NCBI GenBank assembly: GCA_963836085.1
Contig: CAWIHT010000013.1
Span: 180,825-244,824 of the forward strand
Source: JAHEEL01 sp963836085
GTDB taxonomy: Bacteria; Actinomycetota; Acidimicrobiia; Spongiisociales; UBA5794
Reading direction: 5' to 3'
Length of the DNA stretch: 64,000 nucleotides
The translations under genes and the position numbers were made by a program. Below are positions 35,232 to 44,117 of the stretch, piece after piece; the stretch's first letter is position 1; every line of letters starts with the position of its first letter. The notes below the pieces were generated by a model that made no database searches, had not been told where the DNA came from, and was given only the letters and a program-made list of their open reading frames with translations.

Positions 35232-35309
35232 CCCACTTTCGGCCTCGCAGCAGCGGACCGCGCCGGGTCCGGCGCAGGAGGATGCGGGACCTCCGTACAC
35301 TTCCTGATC

Positions 35310-35951
35310 GTGACCGGGACACCCCTCGTTGAACTCGATGGCATCGGCGTGCGGATGGGATCGACTCAGATCCTTCGCGACGTCGATCTCGAGATCGACG
35401 CGGGAGAAGTGGTTGGCCTTTTCGGTGCCAACGGGGCGGGCAAGACGACCATGCTCCGGCTCATTGCCACCCTACTCCGGCCAGCCCAGGGGACCGGAAC
35501 GGTCCTGGGTGCCAACCTGACATCGTCAGAGCGGTACGACGTTCGGCGGCGAATCGGGATGATCGGCCATGTCCCCGGTCTCTACCCCGAACTCACGCTT
35601 GGCGAGAACCTTCGCTTCGCGGCCCGGGTTGCCGGTGTCCCTCCGGAGCAGGCCGGTGAGGCGCTCGCGGCGGTAGGTCTCGCCGGCGCCGTTGATCGCC
35701 GAGCCGGAGCATCTTCGCATGGCATGCAGCGGCGCACCGAGTTCGCCCGCGAACTCATGATCGATCGCTCGCTGCTCCTGCTCGACGAACCCCATTCGGC
35801 GCTCGACCGGGATGCGGTGGATCTCGTCGAGGGACTCATCGAGAGAAAGGCCGCCGAGGGCGGCGCCGTCGTCGTGGTCTCTCACGATCGGGAACGGATC
35901 AACGCGATCGCGCACCGATCGGTCGAGTTGGCAGGGGGGACCCTCTCGTGA
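35310..35951 (+). CDS. ccmA: CcmA, ATPase of the heme-handling ABC transporter CcmABCD
   Basis: The 213-aa ATPase has Walker A GANGAGKTTML and Walker B LLLLDEPHSALDRDA. The signature is degenerate (SSHGMQRRTEFAREL, where CcmA usually has LSxGQxRR). GTG 35310 is chosen as start; no good ribosome-binding site is visible. It starts the operon ccmABCDEFHI-ccmG, with 4-base overlaps to ccmB. CcmA drives release of holo-CcmE from CcmC. Confidence 0.9.
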   Translation: MTGTPLVELDGIGVRMGSTQILRDVDLEIDAGEVVGLFGANGAGKTTMLRLIATLLRPAQGTGTVLGANLTSSERYDVRRRIGMIGHVPGLYPELTLGENLRFAARVAGVPPEQAGEALAAVGLAGAVDRRAGASSHGMQRRTEFARELMIDRSLLLLDEPHSALDRDAVDLVEGLIERKAAEGGAVVVVSHDRERINAIAHRSVELAGGTLS

Positions 35952-36616
35952 CGACCGGATTCTGGCCCCAGGTCACCGCCGTGGCTGGACGCGACCTCCT
36001 CCGAGAGCGCCGGCAGGGCGACGTGTTGTGGATCACTATCCCGTTCGGCGCGATCGCTCTGCTCCTCGTGCCGCTCGCGATCGGGACGGATGCGGTGCTG
36101 CTCAGGGAGATCGGACCCGGCATGTACTGGGTGATCGTGATGCTGTTCGGCGTGCTCGTGGCTGTCGGCAAGGCATCCAACGAGACGGTCCCGCAACAGG
36201 ACGCATCGTCCCTCCTCGGTCTCGACCCGGCAGCGGGGTTCGTGGGGCGGGCAGCATCAGCCACGCTGCTCCTGCTGATCTTCGAAGTCGTTGTTGGAAT
36301 CGTTGCCGTGGGTCTCTACGACCTCTCCATCATCGGTGTCCCGTGGCTTGTGGCAACGTTGCTGATCGTCGCTATCGGGCTTGCCCTGCTCGGGACGCTC
36401 ACCGGGAGCATCGTCAACAGCACGAGCACCGGCACCGCCCTCGTCCCGCTGCTCGTCGCCCCGCTGTCGGTGCCGCTGCTGCTCGGCGCAACGCAGGCCT
36501 ACGAGGGTTTGCGGCTTGGCCACAGTATTGTTTCGTGGGTACTGCTGATGGTTGCCGTCGTGTTGGTCGTGGCCATCATCGGGGTGTTGACCGCCCGACC
36601 TCTACAGGAGACTTGA
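35948..36616 (+). CDS. ccmB: CcmB, membrane subunit of the heme exporter complex
   Basis: The 222-aa protein has six hydrophobic segments and CcmB features: RDLLRERRQGDVLWITIPFGAI at the start, LLGLDPAA after helix 2, and the long helix pair VATLLIVAIGLALLGTLTGSI and LVPLLVAPLSVPLLLGAT. GTG 35948 overlaps the ccmA stop; the stop overlaps the ccmC ATG by one base. Confidence 0.9.
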   Translation: MTTGFWPQVTAVAGRDLLRERRQGDVLWITIPFGAIALLLVPLAIGTDAVLLREIGPGMYWVIVMLFGVLVAVGKASNETVPQQDASSLLGLDPAAGFVGRAASATLLLLIFEVVVGIVAVGLYDLSIIGVPWLVATLLIVAIGLALLGTLTGSIVNSTSTGTALVPLLVAPLSVPLLLGATQAYEGLRLGHSIVSWVLLMVAVVLVVAIIGVLTARPLQET

Positions 36617-37350
36617 TGCCGGACCAGACGCGCATCCGTCGGTGGCCCTGGGTGGCGATAGCCCTCTCGTTGGCGACCGCGTTGACCTTCGCCTTGGTCA
36701 GCCCCCCGGACGACACGCAGGGCGATCTCGTTCGCATCATGTACGTTCACGTTCCGGCTGCATGGCTGGCCTACCTGGCATTCTTCGTCACGTTCATCGG
36801 GAGCATCGCCTACCTGATCACCCGCCACTTGCGGTGGGACCGAATCGCGGCAGCGAGCGCTGAGATCGGCGTCTACTTCACCGGCCTGGCGATCGCCCTC
36901 GGCATGATCTGGGCGAAGCCGACCTGGGGCGTCTGGTGGACATGGGACGCTCGGCTGACGCTCACCGCGATCATGTTCTTCGTCTACCTCGGCTACCTGG
37001 CGCTGCGCAGAACGACCGATGACCCGGTCGCCCGCGCGAACCGCTCCGCCGTTCTTGGCATCGTTGGCGCCGTTCAGATTCCCCTTGTGCACTTCTCCGT
37101 GGTGTGGTGGCGCACGCTCCACCAGCCGCCGTCGATCATCAAGCCGGACGGTCCCGCGATCCAGGACCCGATGATGCTGGTCGCACTCATCGTCGGCGTG
37201 CTCGCCTTCACGGTCGTCTACGTGTCGCTGATGGTGAAGCGCATCGAACTCATCCACCTTGAAGACCAACGCGACGCCGTCGAACGCATCGCCGACCAGC
37301 CGGTCGCCGGCGACTCCGTCACCGCTCCCGATCTCGGAGGTTCGTCATGA
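36616..37350 (+). CDS. ccmC: CcmC, heme-delivery protein (WWD domain)
   Basis: The 244-aa protein starts at ATG 36616. It has six helices and the heme-binding WWD motif (WGVWWTWDARLT), flanked by His residues (MYVHVPAAW and VHFSVVWWRTLHQP). CcmC loads heme on CcmE at the outer face of the membrane. Its stop overlaps the ccmD ATG by 4 bases. Confidence 0.95.
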   Translation: MPDQTRIRRWPWVAIALSLATALTFALVSPPDDTQGDLVRIMYVHVPAAWLAYLAFFVTFIGSIAYLITRHLRWDRIAAASAEIGVYFTGLAIALGMIWAKPTWGVWWTWDARLTLTAIMFFVYLGYLALRRTTDDPVARANRSAVLGIVGAVQIPLVHFSVVWWRTLHQPPSIIKPDGPAIQDPMMLVALIVGVLAFTVVYVSLMVKRIELIHLEDQRDAVERIADQPVAGDSVTAPDLGGSS

Positions 37351-37469
37351 GCGATTGGGGCTGGGTCGCGCTTGCCTACGGCGTGACATATGGCAGTCTT
37401 GGGGTGTTCGCAGCCTCCATCGCTGTGCGAATCCGAAACGCCCGACGGGCTCTTGGGGAGACCGAGTGA
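37347..37469 (+). CDS. ccmD: CcmD, small membrane subunit of the heme exporter
   Basis: This 40-aa frame fills the gap between ccmC and ccmE with ATGA/GTGA overlaps on both sides. It begins MSDWGWVALAYGVTYGSLGV, crosses the membrane once, and ends with the basic segment RIRNARRALGETE. Size, position and topology fit CcmD, which helps release holo-CcmE. The conserved Tyr of the family is likely Tyr11 or Tyr15. Confidence 0.85.
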   Translation: MSDWGWVALAYGVTYGSLGVFAASIAVRIRNARRALGETE

Positions 37470-37885
37470 AGCGCTACTGGAAGTTCATCGTTCCGGCCGG
37501 GATCCTGGTCGTCATCCTGGTTGTTCTGATGGTCAGCCTCAACTCGAGCCTCGTGTACTTCAACACGCCAACCGAACTCACGGAGCAAGGGCCCGGGGAC
37601 TCGCGCCTGCGACTCGGCGGGCAGGTCGTCGCCGGCAGCGTCACGGACACCACCGCGGGAGTCACCTTCGATGTCACCGACGGTCGCGAGGTCGTGACCG
37701 TCGTCTATCTCGGAGCACCGCAGCAGCTCTTCCAGGAGGGCATCGGCGTCGTCGTGGAAGGGACCTGGGACGGCTCGTCGTTCCACTCGGACACGATGCT
37801 CGTCAAACACGACGAGAACTACTCCTCCGATGACGGTTCGTACGATCCTGAGCACCCGTACGGGGACGAATCGGATCAGGCGTGA
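37466..37885 (+). CDS. ccmE: CcmE, periplasmic heme chaperone
   Basis: The 139-aa protein has a signal anchor (FIVPAGILVVILVVLMVSL) and a CcmE OB-fold (RLGGQVVAGSV, FDVTDG, VTVVYLGAPQQLFQEGIGVV). The covalent heme-binding His and the Tyr are in LVKHDENY, so this is a His-type CcmE. GTG 37466 overlaps ccmD; the stop overlaps ccmF GTG 37882. Confidence 0.95.
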   Translation: MKRYWKFIVPAGILVVILVVLMVSLNSSLVYFNTPTELTEQGPGDSRLRLGGQVVAGSVTDTTAGVTFDVTDGREVVTVVYLGAPQQLFQEGIGVVVEGTWDGSSFHSDTMLVKHDENYSSDDGSYDPEHPYGDESDQA

Positions 37886-39921
37886 TCGCTGCCGTCGGCT
37901 TCGTCGCGATCCTGGTCGCCCTGATCTCCGCGGTGGTGCTCGTCGCCGAGGGCATCCGAGTGTCACGGACCGACAACCCGGATCCGGCTCGGGTCAAGAT
38001 CCCGACGATCGGTCTCGCGGCCGGCGGTGTGATGGCGTTCGTCGCGCTCGAACTCGCGATCCTCACACATGACTTCTCCATCGCCTATGTCGCCAAGAAC
38101 ACCGCCGTAGCCACACCATTCGTGTTCCTTCTCGCGTCGGGTTGGGCGGCGCTCGAAGGCAGCGTCGTGCTGTGGGGTCTGATGCTCTCGGTCTTCACGT
38201 GGCTTGTGTGGCGCGGCGTCAAGAAGGGCGACGGCCTTGGCGTGCTCGCCCTCGCCGTCATGGGCGCGGTCGCTGTGTTCTGGTTCGGCCTGATGGCGAC
38301 CGTCGCGAACCCGTTCGCTCTGTGCACCGAAGTGAGCAATGGGTTCTGCTCCGCTTCGTCGTGGCTGCCGATCGGGAGCGCCGTGGCGCCGGCAGATGGC
38401 ATCGGCCCGAATCCGCTCCTTGCCAACCACATTCTGATGGCCGTGCACCCGCCGTTGCTCTACGTCGGATACGTCGGCTTCACGGTTCCGTTTGCGTTCG
38501 CTATCTCGGCACTGGTCCGGTCCGAGCGTTCCAAGGTCTGGCTCGACCGCACCCACCGGTGGTCGCTCGTCGCCTGGATCTTCCTGACGGCCGGCATCCT
38601 TCTCGGCGGCTGGTGGAGCTACGAGGTGCTCGGCTGGGGCGGCTACTGGGCTTGGGATCCCGTCGAGAATGCCGCCCTGCTGCCCTGGATCGCAGGGACG
38701 GCGTTCATCCACTCGGCGATCGTTCAGCGCCGTCGGTCGATGCTCCAAGCGTGGAACTTCGTGCTCGTCATAATCACCTTCGCCCTGACGATCTTCGGCA
38801 CGTTCCTGACCCGCTCCGGGGTGATCGCCTCGGTGCATGCGTTCAGCCTCTCGGCCGTTGGGCCGGCATTGCTGATCTTCCTCGGGATCATCCTCTTCGG
38901 ATCCTTCGGCCTGTTCGCGATGCGAGCGAGCACCGTGTCGTCGTCTCCCCGACTTGAATCCCTCGTATCCCGTGAGGGTTTCATCCTGGTCAACAACCTG
39001 CTGATGACGCTGTTCGGTTTCACGATCATCTTCGGAACGATGTATCCGCTGCTCGTCGAAGCGTTCACGGGTCGAGAAGTCTCGGTCGGTCGTCCGTTCT
39101 ACGACCGGATCGCCGTCCCGATCGCGTTCCTCGTGCTGCTCGCCATCGGGACCGGAGCGACCGCACCATGGCGGGTCGAGACCGGCAAGGTGCTCTGGCA
39201 GCGAACCAGGGTCGGCCTGAATATCGGCTTCGTCACTGCGGCACTGACGGTGGTGGCCGGCGTGGGTTCGGTCTCGATCGTGGCGATCATGGGACTCGCC
39301 GGGTTCGTGATCGGCAACATCATCGCGTTCTACGTCCACCAGTCGGGCCGGGCACATCGAGGGGGGAAGACCTGGCCGACGGCGCTCTTCACGACGGTGC
39401 GCAACGACATGGGGTATTGGGGTGGCCAGATCTCGCACATCGGGATCGTCCTCGCTGTCGTCGCCATTGCCACCACCTCGGTACTGGCCATCCGCACGGA
39501 GGTTCCGCTGGCGGTTGGCGAGACCGCCGTTGTCGACAACTACTGCGTCCAGTACATCGAACCATTCTCACGAACCGAACCCGAACGCAACGTGTTCGGT
39601 GCGCGGGTCGCCGTCCTCGATCGGACGTGCTCGACCGTGAAGACGGTGCTCGAACCTCGCCTCCACGAGTACACCAAGTTCGGCCAGGTCATTGCCACGC
39701 CGTCGGTCTGGACCGGTTGGGTCGACGACGTCTATCTCAACATTGCAGCCACGAACGACGACGGGATCCGGCTCAAGGTGCTGGTGTTCCCGCTCCAATG
39801 GCTGTTGTGGGTTGGGGGTTTTGTGATCGTCGCCGGTGGTGTGCTCGCCCTCGGCCGGAAACCGAGAGACCGGGCCACGACGTCGAACCAGAGTGATGAA
39901 CGAAAGCACGCCGATGCCTGA
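37882..39921 (+). CDS. ccmF: CcmF, heme ligation protein
   Basis: The 679-aa protein has about 14 helices and the WWD motif (GWGGYWAWDPVENAALLPW). Conserved His regions include MAVHPPLLYVGYVG, AFIHSAIVQRRR and GVIASVHAFS. It joins heme from CcmE to apocytochrome. The C-terminal extracytoplasmic region (VDNYCVQYIEPFSRT) is also typical. Start GTG 37882 overlaps ccmE. Confidence 0.94.
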   Translation: MIAAVGFVAILVALISAVVLVAEGIRVSRTDNPDPARVKIPTIGLAAGGVMAFVALELAILTHDFSIAYVAKNTAVATPFVFLLASGWAALEGSVVLWGLMLSVFTWLVWRGVKKGDGLGVLALAVMGAVAVFWFGLMATVANPFALCTEVSNGFCSASSWLPIGSAVAPADGIGPNPLLANHILMAVHPPLLYVGYVGFTVPFAFAISALVRSERSKVWLDRTHRWSLVAWIFLTAGILLGGWWSYEVLGWGGYWAWDPVENAALLPWIAGTAFIHSAIVQRRRSMLQAWNFVLVIITFALTIFGTFLTRSGVIASVHAFSLSAVGPALLIFLGIILFGSFGLFAMRASTVSSSPRLESLVSREGFILVNNLLMTLFGFTIIFGTMYPLLVEAFTGREVSVGRPFYDRIAVPIAFLVLLAIGTGATAPWRVETGKVLWQRTRVGLNIGFVTAALTVVAGVGSVSIVAIMGLAGFVIGNIIAFYVHQSGRAHRGGKTWPTALFTTVRNDMGYWGGQISHIGIVLAVVAIATTSVLAIRTEVPLAVGETAVVDNYCVQYIEPFSRTEPERNVFGARVAVLDRTCSTVKTVLEPRLHEYTKFGQVIATPSVWTGWVDDVYLNIAATNDDGIRLKVLVFPLQWLLWVGGFVIVAGGVLALGRKPRDRATTSNQSDERKHADA

Positions 39922-40333
39922 GCGCGCCCGCACCCTGCTGTGGCTGGTCGTCCCGGCGCTGGCCGCGGTCGTGATCATCGTGGGACTGTGGCCGACCGAA
40001 CAGGCGACCGCCGATCCGGAGGCGCGCGCGTACAACCTCGCGGTGCGGCTCAAGTGCCCGATCTGTGCCGGGGAGTCGCTCGCTGGTTCCCAGACCGACC
40101 TTGCGAAGAACCTCCGACTCCGCATCGATGAGGAGATTGCAGCAGGGAGCACCGACGATGAGATCATCGCGATCTTCGTCGCCAACTACGGGGAACAGGT
40201 GCTGCTCGATCCGCCGAGGAGCGGATGGGGCATCGTGCTGTGGGCGGTTCCGCTCGGCATCGCAGCGATCGGAGGGGTCGCCGTATACGGCTTGAAGCGC
40301 AAAGATCGGGACACCACGGAGGTCCCGTCGTGA
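39896..40333 (+). CDS. ccmH: CcmH, apocytochrome thiol-handling protein
   Basis: The 145-aa protein has a signal anchor, then the reactive CxxC in RLKCPICAGESLAGSQTDLA, the family pattern GEQVLLDPPRSGWGIVLWAVPLG and a C-terminal helix. It keeps the CxxCH thiols of apocytochromes reduced. ATG 39896 overlaps the end of ccmF; ATG 39914 is an alternative with the same overlap logic. Confidence 0.9.
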   Translation: MNESTPMPERARTLLWLVVPALAAVVIIVGLWPTEQATADPEARAYNLAVRLKCPICAGESLAGSQTDLAKNLRLRIDEEIAAGSTDDEIIAIFVANYGEQVLLDPPRSGWGIVLWAVPLGIAAIGGVAVYGLKRKDRDTTEVPS

Positions 40334-41118
40334 ATGCCGACCGGATCGCCGACCAGATCGACCAGGTCGATCGCGACCTCGCAGAGGTCGACGAACAGGT
40401 CGATGCAGGAGAACTCGACGAGGCGACCGCCGACCGACTCCGGTCGGCATATCGCAAGGAGCGGGCCGCCCTTGAAGAGCAAATGTCGAGCGTCGAGGCG
40501 CCGACGGTTGACGAGTCTCTTGAACCGTCGGCCACGGCCCCACAGACCCGCTCGCGCGGACGCGCCATCGCCGGCTCCGCGATCGTCGGTGTTGCAGCCA
40601 TCGTCGTCGCCGTGGTGGCGATCTTCTCGCTCCAGGAACGAACCCCGGCCGGCGAGTCGACGGACGGCGTCGCGACCGCGGTCCTCGAGAACGGAGGAGC
40701 GCGCGACCTCTCGTCCGTCGGACTCGATGAGATGGAGGCGGTCGTCGCCCAGAACCCGGACATCCCGGGAATGCGCCTCGCCCTGGCCGATCGGTACGTC
40801 GAAGCCGGGGACTACTCCAAGGCACTCGGCCACTACATGATCGTGCTTGAACAGGAACCCGAGAGTGCCACCGCTCTCGCCAGGGTCGGTTGGCTCACGT
40901 TCTTGTCGGGCGAAGGCGATCTCGCGGAGCCGTTCATCGTTCGTGCGATTGCGATCGAACCCGACTTTCCCCAGGCCTACTGGTATCTCGCGAATGTCCG
41001 CATCGAGACCGGCAACCCGCAGGGGGCGATCGAACCGCTCGAACAACTGTTGGCCTACGAGCTCCCAGCCGAGGTGCGAGCGCAAGCCGAGGCGATGCTG
41101 GCGGAGGTGCGATCGTGA
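40330..41118 (+). CDS. ccmI: CcmI-like TPR protein
   Basis: The 262-aa protein begins with a coiled coil (VNADRIADQIDQVDRDLAEVD) and a membrane helix (AIAGSAIVGVAAIVVAVVAIF). TPR-like repeats follow (LALADRYVEAGDYSKALGHY, IVLEQEPESATALARVGWL, AIEPDFPQAYWYLANVRIE). It matches the apocytochrome chaperone CcmI in layout. GTG 40330 overlaps ccmH. Confidence 0.82.
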   Translation: MNADRIADQIDQVDRDLAEVDEQVDAGELDEATADRLRSAYRKERAALEEQMSSVEAPTVDESLEPSATAPQTRSRGRAIAGSAIVGVAAIVVAVVAIFSLQERTPAGESTDGVATAVLENGGARDLSSVGLDEMEAVVAQNPDIPGMRLALADRYVEAGDYSKALGHYMIVLEQEPESATALARVGWLTFLSGEGDLAEPFIVRAIAIEPDFPQAYWYLANVRIETGNPQGAIEPLEQLLAYELPAEVRAQAEAMLAEVRS

Positions 41119-41699
41119 GCAACAAGATCGTATGGATCGTCATCGCTGCTGGGCTTGCGGTGATCGTCGTAGGGGTGGCGCTGGCGGGGAGCCTCGGGAG
41201 CGATCCGACGGTGGTCGGCTCTGCGCTGATCGACAAACCGGCACCCGACCTGGTCCTCGACGAACTCGAAGGCGACGGACAGGTGAGCCTCGCCGAGCAC
41301 CTCGGAGATGTGGTCGTGGTCAACTTCTGGGCGTCGTGGTGCACGGGCTGCCGCCAGGAGCACGAAGCGCTGTCGGTTGCGGCGGCTGAGTACGCCGACT
41401 TCGACGTGACGTTCTTCGCGGTCAACACCCTTGACGACCAAGGGCAGGCGATCGGCTTCCTGGACCGGTTCGGTCGAAGCCCCGACACCGTCTACGGCAT
41501 CGACAACGGCTCGCGGGCGGCATTCTCCTACGGTGTTGCGGGCCTTCCCGAGACCTTCTTCATCGACCGTGACGGTCTCGTGGTCGGCAAGGTCATCGGG
41601 CCGGTCACGTACGACCTGCTCACGGCCACGATCGACCAGGTGCTCCTCGGCGAGGACATCGACTCGGTCAAGACCGGCGAGACCGAGCAGGGTTCCTAG
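41115..41699 (+). CDS. ccmG: CcmG/ResA-like membrane-anchored thioredoxin
   Basis: The 194-aa protein has a signal anchor (IVWIVIAAGLAVIVVGVAL) and a TlpA-type fold with active site FWASWCTGCRQEH and cis-Pro region GVAGLPETFFIDRDG. It reduces CcmH or apocytochrome thiols. Last gene of the ccm operon; GTG 41115 overlaps ccmI by 4 bases. Confidence 0.9.
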   Translation: MSNKIVWIVIAAGLAVIVVGVALAGSLGSDPTVVGSALIDKPAPDLVLDELEGDGQVSLAEHLGDVVVVNFWASWCTGCRQEHEALSVAAAEYADFDVTFFAVNTLDDQGQAIGFLDRFGRSPDTVYGIDNGSRAAFSYGVAGLPETFFIDRDGLVVGKVIGPVTYDLLTATIDQVLLGEDIDSVKTGETEQGS

Positions 41700-41792
41700 C
41701 TGCCGCCCGGTCCGATCCGCAGGCGACCCGCGTGGCTGCCGGGACCGCCAAATCGACTGCACGCAGCGGTCCGGACGGAGTACCCTGGCCCC

Positions 41793-43931
41793 ATGGCAGG
41801 GCGGAAGGCTTTCGTCGGTGGTCCCCTCGCGTTGGTCCTCGCGCTCGTAACGGTGCTGGCCGGCGTACCCGCCTATGCCGAAGACGCCGCCCCGCGGGTC
41901 GGTGATCCAGCCGACTACACGCCGCCGTTCACCCTCTCTCACCCGGTGGACGGCAAGCCCGGATTCGGCGACACGTTCGGAGCAATCCGCGACGGCGGCA
42001 TTCGCCTGCATCTGGGCAGCGACATCTCCGCACCGCACATGACACCGGTGCTCGCGGCAGCGGACGGCGTCATCTCGCGGATCCACGTAGGGGAGAAGGC
42101 GGGCCTCCTCGTCGAGGTCACCCACGCCGGTGGTTGGACCACGAGGTATCTGCACCTCGACAGCCTCGCGTTCACGACCGAGACGATCATTCAGGAACCT
42201 GTCGAAGCTGCCGTGCCCGAAGAACCGGCGCCGGTGGAAGAGGAGCCGGCTGCGGAGGCCCCGCGGCGACCGAAACCGAGGGCCCACGCCGAGGAGCCCG
42301 AACCGCGGCGGAGACCACGAGGCCGAGGAACCCGTGACGGACGGCATGAGCCCGATTCCGGTGAGGCCGAGGAGCCGCTACGGACGAAGCCGCGGCTGAA
42401 CCTGCCGAAGAACCGGAACCCGCTCCTGAGCCCGAAGTCCGCCGAACCGGTCGAAATCGTCATCGAGACCGACATCGCCGTCGGCGACAAGGTTGCGGCG
42501 GGGGACGCTGATCGGGTTCGTCGGATGGACCGGCAACGCCAGCCCATCAGCGCCGCACCTTCACTTCGAACTCCGTATGCCGGATGGGACTCCCGTCAAC
42601 CCCTACCCGGCGCTCACCGGGCGACACAGCGAGACGACGCTCTACGTCCTTCCGGACATCACCGACGAGCCAATCCTCGACGGACTCGAACTCGTCGGGC
42701 ATGTCTCCCTCACCGAAGGCTTCAACGCCGATGTGTGGGTCGACGGCAGCGTCGCCTACCTCAGCACCCTCGGACGGGGCGAGGCCTGCCCTGCGACCGG
42801 CGTTCGTCGCTACGACGTCACCGACCCTGCCGAACCGTTCGAACTGGAAGCCATCTCGACGGAGTATCCGGGAACCAGCACCGAGGCAGTCTGGGCGGGA
42901 CCGATCGAGACCGAGGCGTTTACCGGGACGATTGCGGCCGTGGCCCACGGCCCGTGTGATCCGAGCTGATGAGGACGCATTCCGCGGCCTGGTGCTCTGG
43001 GACGTCACCGATCCTGCCGATCCCGAGTGGCTGAGTACCTACGGGACGGGTCCGGGCACGGTCGGCATCCATGATCTTGACGTGTGGGTCGAGTCGGATC
43101 GCGTGCTGGTGGTGGCGTCGTCCCCGAATTCCCTCCTCGACCATGAAGCCGAGATCGGCGATGTGCGCATCGTCGACATCACCGATCCGCAACGTCCGCG
43201 AGCGGTCTCCGACTGGGACTTCCGGCGGGACGCGCCCGAGACCATCAGAGAGGCCGTGCTCGCCGATGCCGACCTGGGGGACTTCCCGGTGCGTGGGGTC
43301 ACGATCGACCCTGAAGGGCAGCGGGCATTCGTGGCTCAATGGGATGCGGGCATTGTCGTCCTCGATCTCGCCGACCCATCCGAACCCGAGATGATCGGTC
43401 GGACGGCGACGCTCGGGCATAGCGAAGGCAACGCAGATTCGGCCGCCTTCGACGCGGAGACCCAGGTGCTGGTCGTCAACCACCGGGATCTCAATCCCCT
43501 CGAAGACGAGGGCGACGAACCGTCGTGGGGGACGAGCGTGCTGTTCGATGCCGGTGGCAATCGATCCGCTTGCTGGCGTCCCTCTATGCGATCGAAGATG
43601 CGCTGCCCACTCCCGAGGGGCGGATCGCCCTCGATGGTCTCTACGCAGCGCAGGATGCAGTGGTCGACGGGCACTATCTCTACGCCACCTGGCTCTCCGG
43701 CGGGCTCCGGGTCGTCGATCTCGCGGACCCATCGGAGCCGGTGGAGGTTGCATCGTTCGTGGCCCCGACCAAGGTCGACCCCCAGCGCCACTTCGCTTCA
43801 CCGAGCGGGAACATCGGGATGCCGCTGGTGTGGTCCGTGTTCGTCGTTGACGACCTCATCTACGTTTCGGACCTGAACACCGGCCTCTGGATTCTCGCGG
43901 CTACGTCGAGAAGCCCGCCGTCGACCGGTGA
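41793..43931 (+). pseudogene. M23 peptidase-LVIVD beta-propeller fusion (several frameshifts)
   Basis: A signal peptide (VLALVTVLAGVPAYAEDAA) precedes an M23 domain: HLGSDISAPHMTPVLAAADG, VTHAGGWTTRYLHLDS and, in another frame, GWTGNASPSAPHLHFELRMP. Zinc ligands (HxxxD and HxH) are kept. A Pro/Glu/Ala-rich segment interrupts the domain around 42190-42460 and contains several indels. Downstream the frame changes again (near 42490, 42960, 43560) and the sequence continues as LVIVD repeats (VRIVDITDPQRPRAVSDWDF, IVVLDLADPSEPEMIG, LRVVDLADPSEPVEVASF). A last shift near 43896 would give the ending RGYVEKPAVDR at TGA 43929-43931. All pieces are in order, so this is likely one secreted protein with sequence errors. 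No clear ribosome-binding site precedes ATG 41793. Confidence 0.7.
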
Positions 43932-44019
43932 CGAGCGCGGCAGCTCGGACGTTAGCCGCTCCACCGAGCGAGCCTGGAGCCGGCATCCGCCGTTCGTGAG
44001 CTGGTCCGCTGCGGGTGAG

Positions 44020-44037
44020 ACCGTCCACGTGGACGGT
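44020..44037. other. 18-bp perfect palindrome before the aminopeptidase gene
   Basis: ACCGTCCACGTGGACGGT is its own reverse complement. It lies about 80 bases upstream of the aminopeptidase start and could be an operator or a terminator stem. Neither role is established. Confidence 0.4.
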
Positions 44038-44117
44038 TCGGCAGAGCCGGCGCCGGATCGGGCCACAGTGCGGCACCGGTATCCTTGGCCTGTTTGCCGA
44101 TCCAAGAGGAGCGCCCC

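Noticed and set aside
37963..39438. 491-codon open frame antisense to ccmF
   Set aside because: Low-complexity Arg/Glu/Asp product and full overlap with an unmistakable CcmF.
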